Shown here one piece after another: positions 10,495-20,044 of a stretch of DNA of 64,000 nucleotides. Origin of the DNA: Brachypterus glaber (taxonomy: Eukaryota; Arthropoda; Insecta; Coleoptera; Kateretidae); assembly GCA_958510825.1 (NCBI GenBank), contig OY294051.1:30011667-30075666 (forward strand). Reading direction: 5' to 3'. How positions within the stretch are numbered: position 1 is the first letter of the stretch; each line of letters begins with the position of its first letter. The translations under genes and the position numbers were made by a program. The notes under the pieces are model-generated. The model did no database searches, was not told the DNA's origin, and worked only from the letters and a program-made list of their open reading frames with translations.

Positions 10495-12331
10495 TTAGGC
10501 CGCCAGTCGCGCCTTGTTATTCAGTTGAGTAAAATGGATTCAAGGCCCTGCATACACAGCACTGCGAGGCATTAGAGATCTTCACGGATCGATTAATTAT
10601 AAACACCCTGTGTTGTGCAGACCTATTATATGTCAATAGTTCAATATTTAAGGTTAAAACAAGCTAAAAAAACTTTAGTAATAACAAAGGTTACTTCGAT
10701 ATTTTGTTGACATTTAATTAAAAAGTTCAATTTTTATGACGCTTGACAGAATACAACCATGTTGGGATTTAGAAAATAAATGTTATTTAATTTTAGTCAA
10801 AAGTATATTAAAATACAAGTTTCACAAGACAACGCTAGCTGTTTGTAGCAAGTTTTTTGTAAAAAAGTGCACTTAGATTATTATGAAAGAAATGGGAATT
10901 TTAAATTATTTTTTCTGTAGGAATCTATAAAATTGCAAAAAAAAACTAACAAATAAAAATAGTAATTAATAACAATGTTTGATTGTTTTTTCCTTTCTTT
11001 TATTGTTTTTTTAATTATTTTCTAAAAAAAATAAAAAAAATGAATAATAAGATTTTACACCCTTTGGCCCCCTTATCCCACCCCTTTACTCTAAATAATC
11101 CCGCCTACAACTTTGGATAAGGAACCTCTTAAATTTGAAGTCTTTGCTCAAGGCGTTCTCGCGGTATCGTAGTCACAAATTTCCCCCGAAACTTTTTTTT
11201 TTCGAGAAACCTTTTTTTGTATATAAAACGCCGCAGCGTAAAATGTAAAAAAGCAATACAAAATTTTCAATGTTTTTTTACTAACGCAAGACTTTGGGAA
11301 AGTAATTATAAATGTTAATTCAAAATTCCATATATCTAATTTGTAAAAAAAACAAATGTTTAGAATAGCAATGGAATGAAATAAGTCTTGTAACATATAG
11401 GAAATATTACTATTATTAATAATTAAAAAATATTATCCTTGATACATTTTTACTGTGAAACAGATTTAATTATCAAATTACCCTTGGCAATCAGCCTACT
11501 TAGTTTATACAGCTGAAAATATTTCCTATAATTGTATTTATTTATTACTAGCCATTAAGTCTGTTTTCAACAGGAAAGCTCATACTTAAACCCGTGAAGT
11601 TATCAATAGTAGCGTCTTCGCAAATTTTGTATATCGCACATTGAAAACTAAACCGTCACAACTCAATTTTTTTTTCAATTTTGAGATTTTGTGCTAAAAC
11701 GACATATAATTATGTTTTATATCCACTGTAAAAAAAAGTAAACGGAATATTTAGTTACAAATGGATATGAAATCGGAAGATATTATCCTATACAATTGTA
11801 CTTTAACTTTTGTTAAAAACACGCAAAATTTCATGTCCGTCCTTTAATATAATTTTAAGTTTTTTTCGTTACTGTGTTTTTAATAGCAAGATTAGAATCA
11901 ATATATTTGATTGAATTGATTCTTAGGATCACTTAATCTTAGTCTTGGTTTGTTTTTTCGTTCTTCGTCGTTAATTTTCGTTTTTTTTTTGGAAGAAAAT
12001 CAGAAAACCAGAGCAAAAACAGACCAAGTACAAAAGAACAAAGTAACCCCAGATGAAGTGACCCTATTTACATGAAAAATAGTTCAATGTATCATATATT
12101 TTAAAATGAACCATAAGGGAGCTAGAGCGTTTTAAAAATAGGTGAGACACTGCTGTGGCGTTTTTTCTTATTTTTAAAAATAAAATCAAATACTAAAAAA
12201 TTGATTGGGTAGGTACTCAAAAATAACAAATGAATTATGCCATACGTAGTGTCAGAAGGATTATTTTTTTTATTCTTTAACCGACTACCAAAAGACGAGA
12301 AGTTTTCACTTCGACGCATTTCAGCGGTATA

Positions 12332-12590
12332 CCGGATGAGTTTTATTTCGGTATGTCCATCCCCAAAATTAAGATTAGAGGTATTTCGCGCCTAGCGTGC
12401 CAAGATCACTGCAATTTTATAGCCAATGTAAAATTATATATTTCACCCGTTTCGTTTTTTATGGAATGAAGGTTAATTAATTTTACATTGGCTATAACAT
12501 GGCAGATAAATTTTTTTTTCACTTCCCCCAAACCCAAGTTTCGTTAGTTAATCTTAATTTTGGGTGTGGACATAAATAAAACTCACCCGG
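12332..12590. mobile_element. Mariner-type MITE (CCGGRTGAG ends, TA duplication)
   Basis: The left end ccggatgagttttattt and the right end aaataaaactcacccgg are inverted, followed inward by ccaaaattaagatta and taatcttaatttt. TA flanks both sides. A second inner pair (agccaatgtaaaatta and taattttacattggct) makes the centre foldable. A left-end fragment of the same family is at 24811. Confidence 0.75.
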
Positions 12591-12787
12591 TATGTTTAAT
12601 AGTCTTGAGGACTATTTTATTAAAAAAACATATACCGTTGCAGCGCGAAAACAATTGCCTAAGTATTATTATTAATTTATACTTAAAATTATTAAAACAT
12701 AATTATTAATAATAAAAAAATCCTCTATTTTAGAGATTTCTGAATAGGGGTAAATCCATGGTAACTGACGTTACAGCCGCCAAAAAA

Positions 12788-12853
12788 ATTACACTTTCTT
12801 TTAAATATTTTATTACATTATAATGTAATAAAATATTTAAAAGAAAGTGTAAT
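12788..12853. repeat. Perfect 66-bp palindrome without spacer
   Basis: The sequence from attacactttc to gaaagtgtaat equals its own reverse complement over 66 bases, centred on acattataatgt. It can extrude as a cruciform. It lies inside the left arm of the host palindromic element. Confidence 0.95.
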
Positions 12854-12912
12854 AATGCATTATTATTAAAGACTGTTTGTTATTTATCATTATTAAAGAT
12901 TTTTTCTTAAAA

Positions 12913-12924
12913 AGCAATAAATAA
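12913..12924 (+). repeat. Target-site duplication, left (PLE copy 2)
   Basis: The 12-base word agcaataaataa is repeated exactly at 14262-14273 on the other side of the PLE. Confidence 0.85.
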
Positions 12925-13077
12925 TATAAAGAACTTTTACTTTCGGGTTTAGACCGTGTTAATGGATTTTCACTTTCCGACGTTTCGTCTCTTACTACTA
13001 GAGACATCTTCAGGGATTAATCTGAAACTAAGTTTCGAATCAACTTGTGTCACTATTTATGACGAGTTGTGGTTATT
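12925..13077 (-). repeat. Left pLTR of PLE copy 2 (inverted)
   Basis: This is the reverse complement of 14076-14228 apart from a few bases. It holds the hammerhead motif with all core bases intact on the minus strand. Its inner end carries, antisense, the last codons and stop of the polyprotein. Confidence 0.9.
12965..13022 (-). ncRNA. Hammerhead ribozyme, intact core (PLE pLTR)
   Basis: Read on the minus strand: GATT AA TCC, then core CTGAAGA (13013-13007), then stem II GTCTCT with loop AGTAGTA and AGAGAC, then GAAA, then CGTC, then GGA ... AATC. This matches the hammerhead core CUGANGA / GAAA with cleavage expected after GUC. Stem III is only A-C/G-U, so two RNA copies or a dimer may be needed for cutting. 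Stem I has TCC/GGA, an asymmetric internal loop, then GATT/AATC, a layout that favours loop-loop contacts. Hammerheads in the terminal repeats of Penelope-like elements are established. Activity here is inferred, not shown. Confidence 0.75.
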
Positions 13078-13081
13078 TGGC

Positions 13082-13194
13082 CATGGGGCCAAATAGCATA
13101 GACATCGTCTACGTATCCGCTATTGAGTCATTTCCATTAAAACCTAAAATTTGGCGCAGATACGTAGACGATGTCTATGCTATTTGGCCCCATG
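13082..13194. repeat. Snap-back inversion at 5' end of PLE copy 2
   Basis: Positions 13082-13117 are a perfect 36-base reverse complement of 13159-13194, with a 41-base spacer that is ordinary PLE coding sequence (encoding PLKPKIWR). The inverted arm encodes nothing meaningful in the sense frame. Confidence 0.93.
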
Positions 13195-14096
13195 ACATGG
13201 AAAGCCTTCAAGGTTTTCTAAATCACCTCAATTCCCAACATAAATCTATACGGTTTACGATGGAAATTGAGAACAACGGATCACTTCCCTTTTTGGACGT
13301 TTTGGTTTACAAAACGGAAAATGGCTCAATAGGACACTCGGTATACAGGAAGAAAACCCACACTGACAGATACCTAAACGCATTTTCACATCACCATCCC
13401 TCTCAAAAACGCTCGGTAGTTAATTCACTTGTTCATAGGGCTTTCATGATTTCAGACAAGAATTCCCTAGACACAGAACTCCTTAAACTAACCAAAGCCT
13501 TGACCATGAACGGTTATACCAAAAAAGACATTAATAAGACCATATACAAATACAGAAATCCCAGACCCAAACAACAGGACAATAGTGACAATGACAGACA
13601 GACACAAGTTATACTTCCCTATGTAAGCGGTATCACGGATAAAATAGGTAAACTTTTGAAGAAGTCAAATATTAAGCCTATATTTCGGTCCAACCAAAAA
13701 TTAGGTCAATGTTTGACTTCAACAAAAGACAAAATACCCCTGAGTTCAGAAGGCGTATATAAAATACCCTGCTCCTGTGGTACGGTTTACATAGGTGAAA
13801 CTAAGAGAAAAATTTCTACAAGACTTCAAGAGCATGAGCGCAATATAAGAAAGAAACAAATTTCCTTATCGGCAGTAGCCGAACATGTACATGAAACAGG
13901 TCATAAAATCAATAGGTCTGAAACAAAACAAATATTAACAGAAAACAGAAAAATGCCAAGGAAGATACGGGAATCGATAGAAATCATCAAGCATCCTAAC
14001 AATATCAATCGGGACACTGGTTACCACTTACCTGCAATATGGAAGTCTTTGATAGGAAAAACCTCGTCACGGGTGAATAACCACAACTCGTCATAA
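13119..14096 (+). CDS. PLE polyprotein fragment: RT palm end, connector, GIY-YIG endonuclease
   Basis: This is a 325-residue open frame without a genuine start. The frame is open further upstream, but that part reads through the inverted arm and the inverted pLTR. The fragment begins with PLKPKIWRRYVDDVYAIW, holding the YVDD catalytic motif of the reverse transcriptase. It continues through LPFLDVLV and the RKKTHTDRYLNAFSHHHP region typical of PLEs. The GIY-YIG endonuclease follows, with GVY and YIGETKRK about 12 residues apart, the CSC cysteines, then TRLQEHE and AEHVHETGH. In the family the two domains drive target-primed reverse transcription. About two thirds of the RT domain and the N-terminus are missing. 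Confidence 0.88.
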   Translation, partial: AIESFPLKPKIWRRYVDDVYAIWPHDMESLQGFLNHLNSQHKSIRFTMEIENNGSLPFLDVLVYKTENGSIGHSVYRKKTHTDRYLNAFSHHHPSQKRSVVNSLVHRAFMISDKNSLDTELLKLTKALTMNGYTKKDINKTIYKYRNPRPKQQDNSDNDRQTQVILPYVSGITDKIGKLLKKSNIKPIFRSNQKLGQCLTSTKDKIPLSSEGVYKIPCSCGTVYIGETKRKISTRLQEHERNIRKKQISLSAVAEHVHETGHKINRSETKQILTENRKMPRKIRESIEIIKHPNNINRDTGYHLPAIWKSLIGKTSSRVNNHNSS

Positions 14097-14228
14097 ATAG
14101 TGACACAAGTTGATTCGAAACTTAGTTTCAGATTAATCCCTGGAGATGTCTCTAGTAGTAAGAGACGAAACGTCGGAAAGTGAAAATCCATTAACACGGT
14201 CTAAACCCGAAAGTGAAAGTTCTTTATA
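14076..14228 (+). repeat. Right pLTR of PLE copy 2
   Basis: Inverted partner of 12925-13077. It overlaps the 3' end of the polyprotein frame, including its stop codon, and contains the mutated hammerhead at 14131-14188. Confidence 0.9.
14131..14188 (+). ncRNA. Hammerhead motif with core mutation (PLE copy 2, right pLTR)
   Basis: The core reads CTGGAGA at 14140-14146 instead of CTGAAGA, so the invariant A after CTG is G. Stem II, GAAA and CGTC are intact. The mutated base is essential in known hammerheads, so this copy is expected to be inactive while its inverted partner is intact. Confidence 0.65.
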
Positions 14229-14261
14229 CTTTAATGGCCGTGAAAGCTTAAAATCTAAAAT

Positions 14262-14273
14262 AGCAATAAATAA
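14262..14273 (+). repeat. Target-site duplication, right (PLE copy 2)
   Basis: Exact repeat of agcaataaataa at 12913-12924. Confidence 0.85.
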
Positions 14274-14675
14274 AATATTTAAAAGGAAATGTCATTTTTT
14301 CGGCGGCTGTTGCCATGGATTTACCCATAGGGATTTTAAATATTCTGTTAAAAACACAAAAAGTATAGAATATTCAATATTATTATAAAGTTAGAGTTTT
14401 TTTTCTCTTTGCATCTGATATCTCTAACCAAAGGATTATTTGTAGATGCTCGAGGGCTATAAGAAAATGGAAATGTTTCAGATTTCTCTATGCAGTTTTG
14501 AGCTCAATTTAACGTTTCATCTTTTATTTAAAATGTATATTGATTTTGTTCTGTAGGTATACGGATCTGAATAAGAAATGGGGTTATATTTAGAAAAGAA
14601 TAATAATAATAGTACAGTCTTACTCTAAATAGGTGATCTAAAATAACAAAAACTCGGCGACATAATTGTTAAAAA

Positions 14676-15487
14676 GCCCCTACACTCTAAATTTGTCCGT
14701 CAATCTTTCAGTAGTATTAACTGTAATAATTAAAGCAAATTCACCATGTCAGAACGTGAATTTACAATATTTATTAAAATTAACCCCAATATTACTCGGT
14801 TTAGTTAAATCTCAGCTCTTTTCCTGTCGCACTCTAAATTTGTCCATCAATCTTTCAGTAGTATTAACTGTAATAATTAAAGCAAATTCACCATGTCAGA
14901 ATCTGAATTTACAATATTTATTAAATTAACCTCAATATTATTCGGTTTAGTAAAATCTCAGCTCTTTTCCTGTCGGTACAATAATTTTGCATTAAAATTC
15001 ATGCATGTAGTCCAAAAATCCGGAACTTTTACAATATTGGTTGAAAATTACCATAAATATAGCTTAAATTTTACAAAAGATAGCAGTAAAATTACCAACA
15101 TAAAAATTCACATTTTGACAGATAACAATGAATTTACAGTACTGATTTAAATTTACAACTTTCTTTGCTGGTAACATATGACCTACTTTATTTGCTGTGA
15201 AATTACAATATTTTCGTTTACAGTGCGGTACAACATTTTTGCATTAAAATTCATGCATGTAATCCAAAAAGCCGGAACTTTTACAGACAGTCCCAAGAGC
15301 CCGTAACACTGTTTAAAATACTCATTAAATTCGCTGCTTAAATAACTGTGAAATCACAGGTAAAAATTCACATTTTTACAGAAAATAGTGAATATACAGT
15401 ACTGATTTAAATTTACCACTTTCTTTGCTGGTAACATATGACCTACTTTATTTGGTTCGAAATTACCATATTTTCATTTACAGTGTA
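14676..15487. mobile_element. TA-flanked element with internal tandem duplications
   Basis: The left end cactctaaatttg and the right end catttacagtg resemble the CACT(G/C)TAAA ends also seen at 11725, 44017 and 45190. Inside, a ~146-bp unit starting cactctaaatttgtcc is repeated in tandem (about 14684-14829 and 14830-14975). A ~250-bp unit starting tacaataattttgcatt is also repeated (14977 and 15232). Many short words with tttacaatatt or tttacagt give it a simple-sequence look. Open frames here follow the duplicated unit and are not genes. Confidence 0.55.
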
Positions 15488-15532
15488 TAAACAAAAAAGT
15501 TATAGGGGCAGCCACTTTTTATTGCAATATAA

Positions 15533-15675
15533 AGGAACGTTCAAGTATTACGTAACGCTCCTAGGGGGGGTCATTTTGGAGTGTTACGCCCATGTTAATG
15601 GTATAGGAAAATAGCGTTACAGGGGAGGGTCCAAAATGATCAAAATTTGCGTTACGTAATACTTGAACATTTCCT
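15533..15675. mobile_element. Short Harbinger-like MITE (GTTCAAGTATTACGTAACG ends)
   Basis: This 143-bp element has ends ggaacgttcaagtattacg and cgtaatacttgaacatttcc, with facing runs of G inside. It is the same family as 7767-8006. The flanks are TAAA and TAA, so the duplication is not clear-cut. Confidence 0.65.
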
Positions 15676-15747
15676 AATGTGCGCACGAGCTCAAAGTAGG
15701 TAATCATATTCTGGGAAGTATATCGTAAGAAAACACTATACTATCCA

Positions 15748-15815
15748 CTGTAAAGAGTATACTATGGAATGCAAAGCATAACATATCTTCACGGCTTGTT
15801 TTCTCTCCTCGTTAT
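15748..15815 (-). repeat. End fragment of dispersed repeat T
   Basis: Carries the shared words ggaatgcaaagcat and atatcttcacggcttgtt. The same end is seen at 16151, 22915, 29308 and 35082. The remainder of 15816-16597 has no clear feature except a doubtful open frame at 16277-16579. Confidence 0.45.
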
Positions 15816-16597
15816 TTGCTATTCGTAACGATCGTTATAGTGTTTAAGCATCTGTGAAATAATTTGTCTAATGGTACTTAAAATAAATAAAACCCAGAAA
15901 ATAAATCTTTTCAAACATTGAACAAAAAATAAATGTAGAAATCTGGAACTTAGGTGTTTAAACAAACTAAAAATGGTAAGGTTTCACCGCACTTACTTTC
16001 TCGCGATACATTTATTTTTTCTAAAGACAATTATTTTAGCTTATCAAATGTATTGATGCAAAATACCGACATGTATATTGACTTGCCAATAAACATGACA
16101 CTTTTTTGTATAAGTGTCATTTTGAGATAAGCCCCTTTGTAAGGAAGGCGACGATATCTTCACGGCTTGTTATTATTATTATTACGACATATTTTTATTA
16201 TCCGTTAAACAGGTAAAATTCATAATTTTTGGATAGAACCTAAAAAAAATCTCTTAGTGTAGTAATTGAAACGCGCGTGCGAAAAAACGGCCCCACAGCT
16301 AGTAAAACGTATTATTATGTTAATGGACAGGTCGATAAAACAGCATTCGTTGCACAAAATCCAAAAATGGTAAGTACAATTAAACATAGTGAGACCTTGC
16401 ATAAATCGAATGTCCCCCGACCCCCGCAGGGCCCCCGGCGATCTGCCCCCAACAATTCAATTGAACGGAAGCGATTACATAATGGATTTGTGCAAATTTG
16501 CTGCTCTTTTTTAGCCTTGTCGGAATTTAATTTTAAAACGATTCGTCAATTGCTTCGTACTTTTAAGGATGATTTTTAAATAGCTACACTCCTTTAA

Positions 16598-17173
16598 GGG
16601 GCTGTTCTGATTTTTGAGGTAAAAATTGACGATTTTTTGCAGAAAACCTGTATTATTTTTATGTACAAAACTTTTTGCAAAGTATTAGGCAAACCTTAAA
16701 GTTCGTAAAAAAATATTTTTTATTTTTTTGCCGGAATAAAGCACGCGCTGAAGTTGACACTTCAAAATAATATGACAAACGGTTCCAGCGATAGCTCCGC
16801 CCCATTGGTCTGAAACACAAAAACCAAAAAAAGTCTTGTTAAAAATTACGTCCTTTAGTTTGCTAATGTCGACATTAGTCAAAATTCAAAAACAAAAAAT
16901 TTCACGCGTACCTATTTTACTGAAAAAAACAAAAAAAATGCCATTTTTCCGGCCGAAAAAGTCCAAACGGGTAAAAAAGGGCAAACATGGGGGATAAATT
17001 ATAAATAACAAGCTTTTGAAAAGAAATTGTACATTAGCTAGCTCACCAACATTATTTTCGACAAATTGCCGAAAGATAAAGGTCAATATGTTAAATAGCT
17101 TTTTTTTATCGCTGGAACCGTATTAAAAAAAAATTAAAAATCGATTTTTTGAAACCAAAAATCAGAACAACCC
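16598..17173. mobile_element. MITE with GGGGCTGTTCTGATTTTTG ends
   Basis: The left end ggggctgttctgattttt and the right end aaaaatcagaacaaccc are inverted, and TTTAA borders both sides. The first bases are shared with the Harbinger-like element at 9831. The exact duplication (TTTAA, TTAA or TTA) cannot be settled from one copy. Internal short frames are not supported. Confidence 0.65.
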
Positions 17174-17186
17174 TTTAAAGTGGCGA

Positions 17187-17850
17187 TTCTACATCAACAA
17201 ATGAAAACAAGTTTTTATAAACATATGTCCAAAAACGGCTTGTAAGGAAGCTACGCCCTTTCAAGAGGGGCTCCAAAAATACGGGTTTTACTTAATAACT
17301 TAGGAACCCTTTGAGCTATACCTGCCAGGTTTTGCAAGTGTTCTAACCTTAATAAGACATATCCTACCATATAAGTTATCTTATGGGAGAATTAGCTCAG
17401 CGGTCTAAGGCATCGATATAGCATTGACACTGAGCTAATGATCGTGAGTTCAAACCTCACTGGCTCAGATTGCCTTTTTCAGTTAATTAATAATATAAAT
17501 TTGGCGAAGGCGTACTCCCTAGATATATTGGTTCGAAAGTCAATTAAAGCCGGTGGTTCCCTCTACTAGTAGCCCACACAAGTCCTGGACTTAGGGGATG
17601 CTTAATTAAGTAGAATAGTACGAGGTTAAAAACAAACAAACAAACAAACAAACAAAAACAAACAAACCAGGAGCGTGCGAAACGGAGAGGCTTCTCACTT
17701 TTTTGCTCCAAACTTTTCCTTGTAACTTTTTTTGTAGTTTTGTTATTAGAATATGATTCCTCGAGTAAAAATACATAAAAAATGTACTCTTGCTCTAACA
17801 GCGTAACCGTAACCGTTTTCGAGAAAAATGCAATAATATTAGACATTAAT
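17187..17850 (+). mobile_element. Foldback element family F2, partial copy, split by a SINE
   Basis: It begins with gcgattctacatc and the aaaaagttcc-like arm of the family and ends near cgttttcgagaaaaatg. The SINE at 17393-17668 interrupts the family phrase (gtacttat / accaggggtgtgc), so the SINE is younger. Confidence 0.6.
17393..17668 (+). mobile_element. tRNA-derived SINE (copy 1)
   Basis: The head looks like a class II (Leu/Ser-type) tRNA. It has an A-box-like ttagctcagcggtctaaggc and a B-box-like gagttcaaacctc inside a perfect gtgag/ctcac T-arm. The body follows with ggcgaaggcgtactccc and aagtcctggacttagggg, and the 3' end is a (CAAA)n tail. A second copy in opposite orientation is at 34791-35062. 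Transcription would be by RNA polymerase III from the internal boxes, with movement by the machinery of a partner LINE. Confidence 0.75.
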
Positions 17851-18062
17851 TTTACCTCTACTAAACGTCATAATAATTTATTTTTAAAATAACTAGTTGG
17901 ATTATAAAGTGTTTTTAAATTTAAAAACGACACTGTATAATAATTATATTTATACACCTACTCAAAAATAATTTTATATTTTCCACACACTGGCGCCACC
18001 TATAATTAATTACTCCTCATTAATTATGTATAGCTCTATTGTTAACTTTTTAGTTCCTGAAT

Positions 18063-18065
<3 letters not shown>

Positions 18066-18150
<85 letters not shown>

Positions 18151-18151
18151 T
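18066..18151. repeat. (TAA)n microsatellite
   Basis: About 28 perfect repeats of TAA. The Ile-rich frame across it is an artefact. Confidence 0.97.
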
Positions 18152-18369
18152 GTACACTGAGAAGTTTTTACCGTAGTAAAAACTAAACGTTTTTGCCTAT
18201 TTGGAAACGCAGGCAATTTTTTTTATTAATTACACGTTGTTACAGTAAAAAATAACATTGTTCTGTTATGTTTTACTGTAACAACTTTTAATTAATAACA
18301 AATGTTGCCTGGGGTTCCAAATAGGCAAAAACGTTTAGTATTTACTACGATAAACAATTCTCAGTGTAT
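18152..18369. mobile_element. Foldback MITE (ACACTGAGAA ends)
   Basis: The ends tacactgagaagt and aattctcagtgta are inverted. Further pairs inside are actaaacgtttttgcc with ggcaaaaacgtttagt and tgttacagtaaaa with ttttactgtaaca. The whole 218-bp unit is a hairpin. The right half is repeated in the duplication at 19099. Confidence 0.7.
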
Positions 18370-18661
18370 AAGATATTAATATTTGAATATATTTAAAAAT
18401 ATAAATTTTATGGATGAAATTACTTTGATGGACTACAAAAATGTCAATAAGTAAGGGCATATCCACAGGCTCGCATAACAAACATAGTACATAAGAATGC
18501 GATACCGTGATTGGCTTACAAGATACATGGCGGCACATCAAGCCAATTGGCCAATTGGTGATTAATCACGGCATCGCATTCTTATGTACTATGCTTGTTA
18601 TGCGAGCCTGTGGATTAGGCTTAAGCACCTGCAAAAAGTGTATTCTGTAGAAAAGTTGCGT
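18245..18661 (+). repeat. Direct repeat, unit A
   Basis: A ~415-bp segment nearly identical to 19099-19497, running from gtaaaaaataac to gaaaagttgcg. It carries the right half of a foldback MITE and a second palindromic MITE at 18463-18613. Confidence 0.85.
18463..18613. mobile_element. Palindromic MITE (CCACAGGCTCGC ends)
   Basis: About 50-base arms beginning ccacaggctcgcataacaa are followed by a short spacer and the inverted arm ending ttatgcgagcctgtgg. Matching extends weakly outward (taag...at). A copy at about 19319-19452 lacks part of the left arm. Confidence 0.75.
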
Positions 18662-19098
18662 TTAATTTAAAAAAGTTGCCTTTTAAATTATTAAAACTAA
18701 AAACTTTGCATTTTAGTTATGAATAATATTAATTTAAAAACATAATTTTTACACCAAAAGGTTTTTTACTTTGAAGTAAAAGTATTGTCCCTTACTTTCT
18801 TATTTTAATGTTTTCTTAATAAAATTATAATATTTCCCTTTATATTGTTGAAAAATATCAATATATTAAAAGAAATCTTTTTAAAATCACCAGCTTTTGT
18901 ATTCAAATCATTTAAATTTACAAATGATTTAAAAGAAAACATTTTTCAAATTACAATGAATATTTTTATTTTTACAATGGCTTATAAAATTAAAAAATAT
19001 CTTTTTGAATTAACAAAAAACACTGTCAGAGCAAAAACATATTGGTTTTCTTTTAAATCATATGACTTTTGTTTGATTTTACAACAATTTTTCTCTGA

Positions 19099-19497
19099 GT
19101 GTAAAAAATAACGTTGCTCTGTTATGTTTTACTGTAACAACTTTTAATTAATAAGAAATGTTGCCTGAGGTTCCAAAAAGGCAAAAACGTTTAGTATTTA
19201 CTACGATAAAAATATTTCAGCGTACAAGATATTAATATTTGAATATATTTAAAAATATAAATTTTATGAATGAAATTACTTTGATGGACTAAAAAAAATG
19301 TCAATAAGTAAGGGCATATCCACAGTACATAAGAATGCGATACCGTGATTGGCTAACAAGATACATGACGGCACATCAAGCCAATTGGCCAATTGGATTA
19401 ATCACGGCATCGCATTCTTATGTACTATGCTTGTTATGCGAGCCTGTGGATTAGGCTTAAGCACCTGCAAAAAGTGTATTCTGTAGAAAAGTTGCGC
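19099..19497 (+). repeat. Direct repeat, unit B
   Basis: Second copy of 18245-18661, about 440 bp downstream of the first. It lacks ~20 bases of the left arm of the inner palindromic MITE. Confidence 0.85.
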
Positions 19498-19856
19498 CAT
19501 ATTCAATTTTTAATCGATTTTTTACAAATTGATATACTTCGTACCGTTAACGAGTTCTTTTCTGATCAAACCTTTTATGAGTAATACTCCTGACAATAAT
19601 CTGTGACAATGGACGGACAGACATATGAAAGGACGGACGCCAGTTTCAATTACCTGCAAAGAAAAGAAAAGGTTATAGAGCTTTCTAAAAAATAAATCAT
19701 ATAATTCAAAATAATAAAAAAAATCGAAAAATATGTTTACATACAAAAGTTATCTATCTATCGTTAAAACTAAAAGGGCAAGTAAAGTTTACTATTTTAT
19801 CCTTTTTGGGAAATATAAGCAGTGTCTACAACGTAAAAGGTAAACAATATTCAGTT

Positions 19857-19995
19857 ATTATCCTATACAATTGTATTTTAATTTTTGTTAAAAACACGCA
19901 ACATATCATGATCGTCCTTAAATATTAAAGTACGTCACTTTAGAACTATAGTGTTTTTTAACAAAAATTAAAGTACATTAGTATAGGATCGGAAC
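19857..19995. repeat. Foldback segment
   Basis: The phrase tatcctatacaattgta...tttttgttaaaaaacac is answered in reverse by gtgttttttaacaaaaatt...tataggat. The left half also occurs at about 11782-11835. Non-coding. Confidence 0.5.
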
Positions 19996-20044
19996 TTCCT
20001 ATCCATTTGTAACTAAATATTCATTAAAATTTTACAATATTATA

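Larger units (their letters stand above)
12925..14261 (+). mobile_element. Penelope-like retroelement, copy 2 (5'-truncated, inverted pLTRs)
   Basis: This 1337-bp insertion is bounded by a 12-bp target duplication. It has 153-bp terminal repeats in inverted orientation (12925-13077 and 14076-14228), a 3' tail (14229-14261) and a partial polyprotein frame. Just inside the left repeat, 13082-13117 is the exact reverse complement of 13159-13194, so the 5' end was made by a snap-back of newly made DNA within the YVDD-coding region. It keeps the YVDD motif but lacks the rest of the reverse transcriptase upstream, so it is dead by itself. It is over 99% alike to the copy at 6299-7282. Confidence 0.92.
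12747..14327. mobile_element. Palindromic element that hosts PLE copy 2
   Basis: The outer arms are inverted: ggtaaatccatgg...cagccgcc at 12749-12782 matches ggcggctg...ccatggatttacc at 14301-14326, continuing into aaatattttatt and aataaaatattt. The PLE at 12925-14261 sits between the arms with a 12-bp duplication, so this element is the older of the two. Without the PLE it would be only ~230 bp. It includes a perfect 66-bp palindrome at 12788-12853. Confidence 0.65.

Noticed and set aside
13047..13118. N-terminal extension of the PLE frame upstream of PLKPKIW
   Set aside because: This part reads the inverted pLTR and the snap-back arm in an accidental open phase; it is not original protein sequence.
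16598..17173. piggyBac assignment from the flanking TTTAA
   Set aside because: The ends begin GGGG, not CCC, and match the Harbinger-like element at 9831 better; the duplication length is ambiguous.
17393..17480. A functional tRNA gene
   Set aside because: The A and B boxes are tRNA-like, but the same head is followed by an identical body and a simple tail in a second copy, so it is a SINE head; the cloverleaf is also imperfect.
18010..18216. Poly-isoleucine frame
   Set aside because: It is the translated (TAA)n microsatellite.
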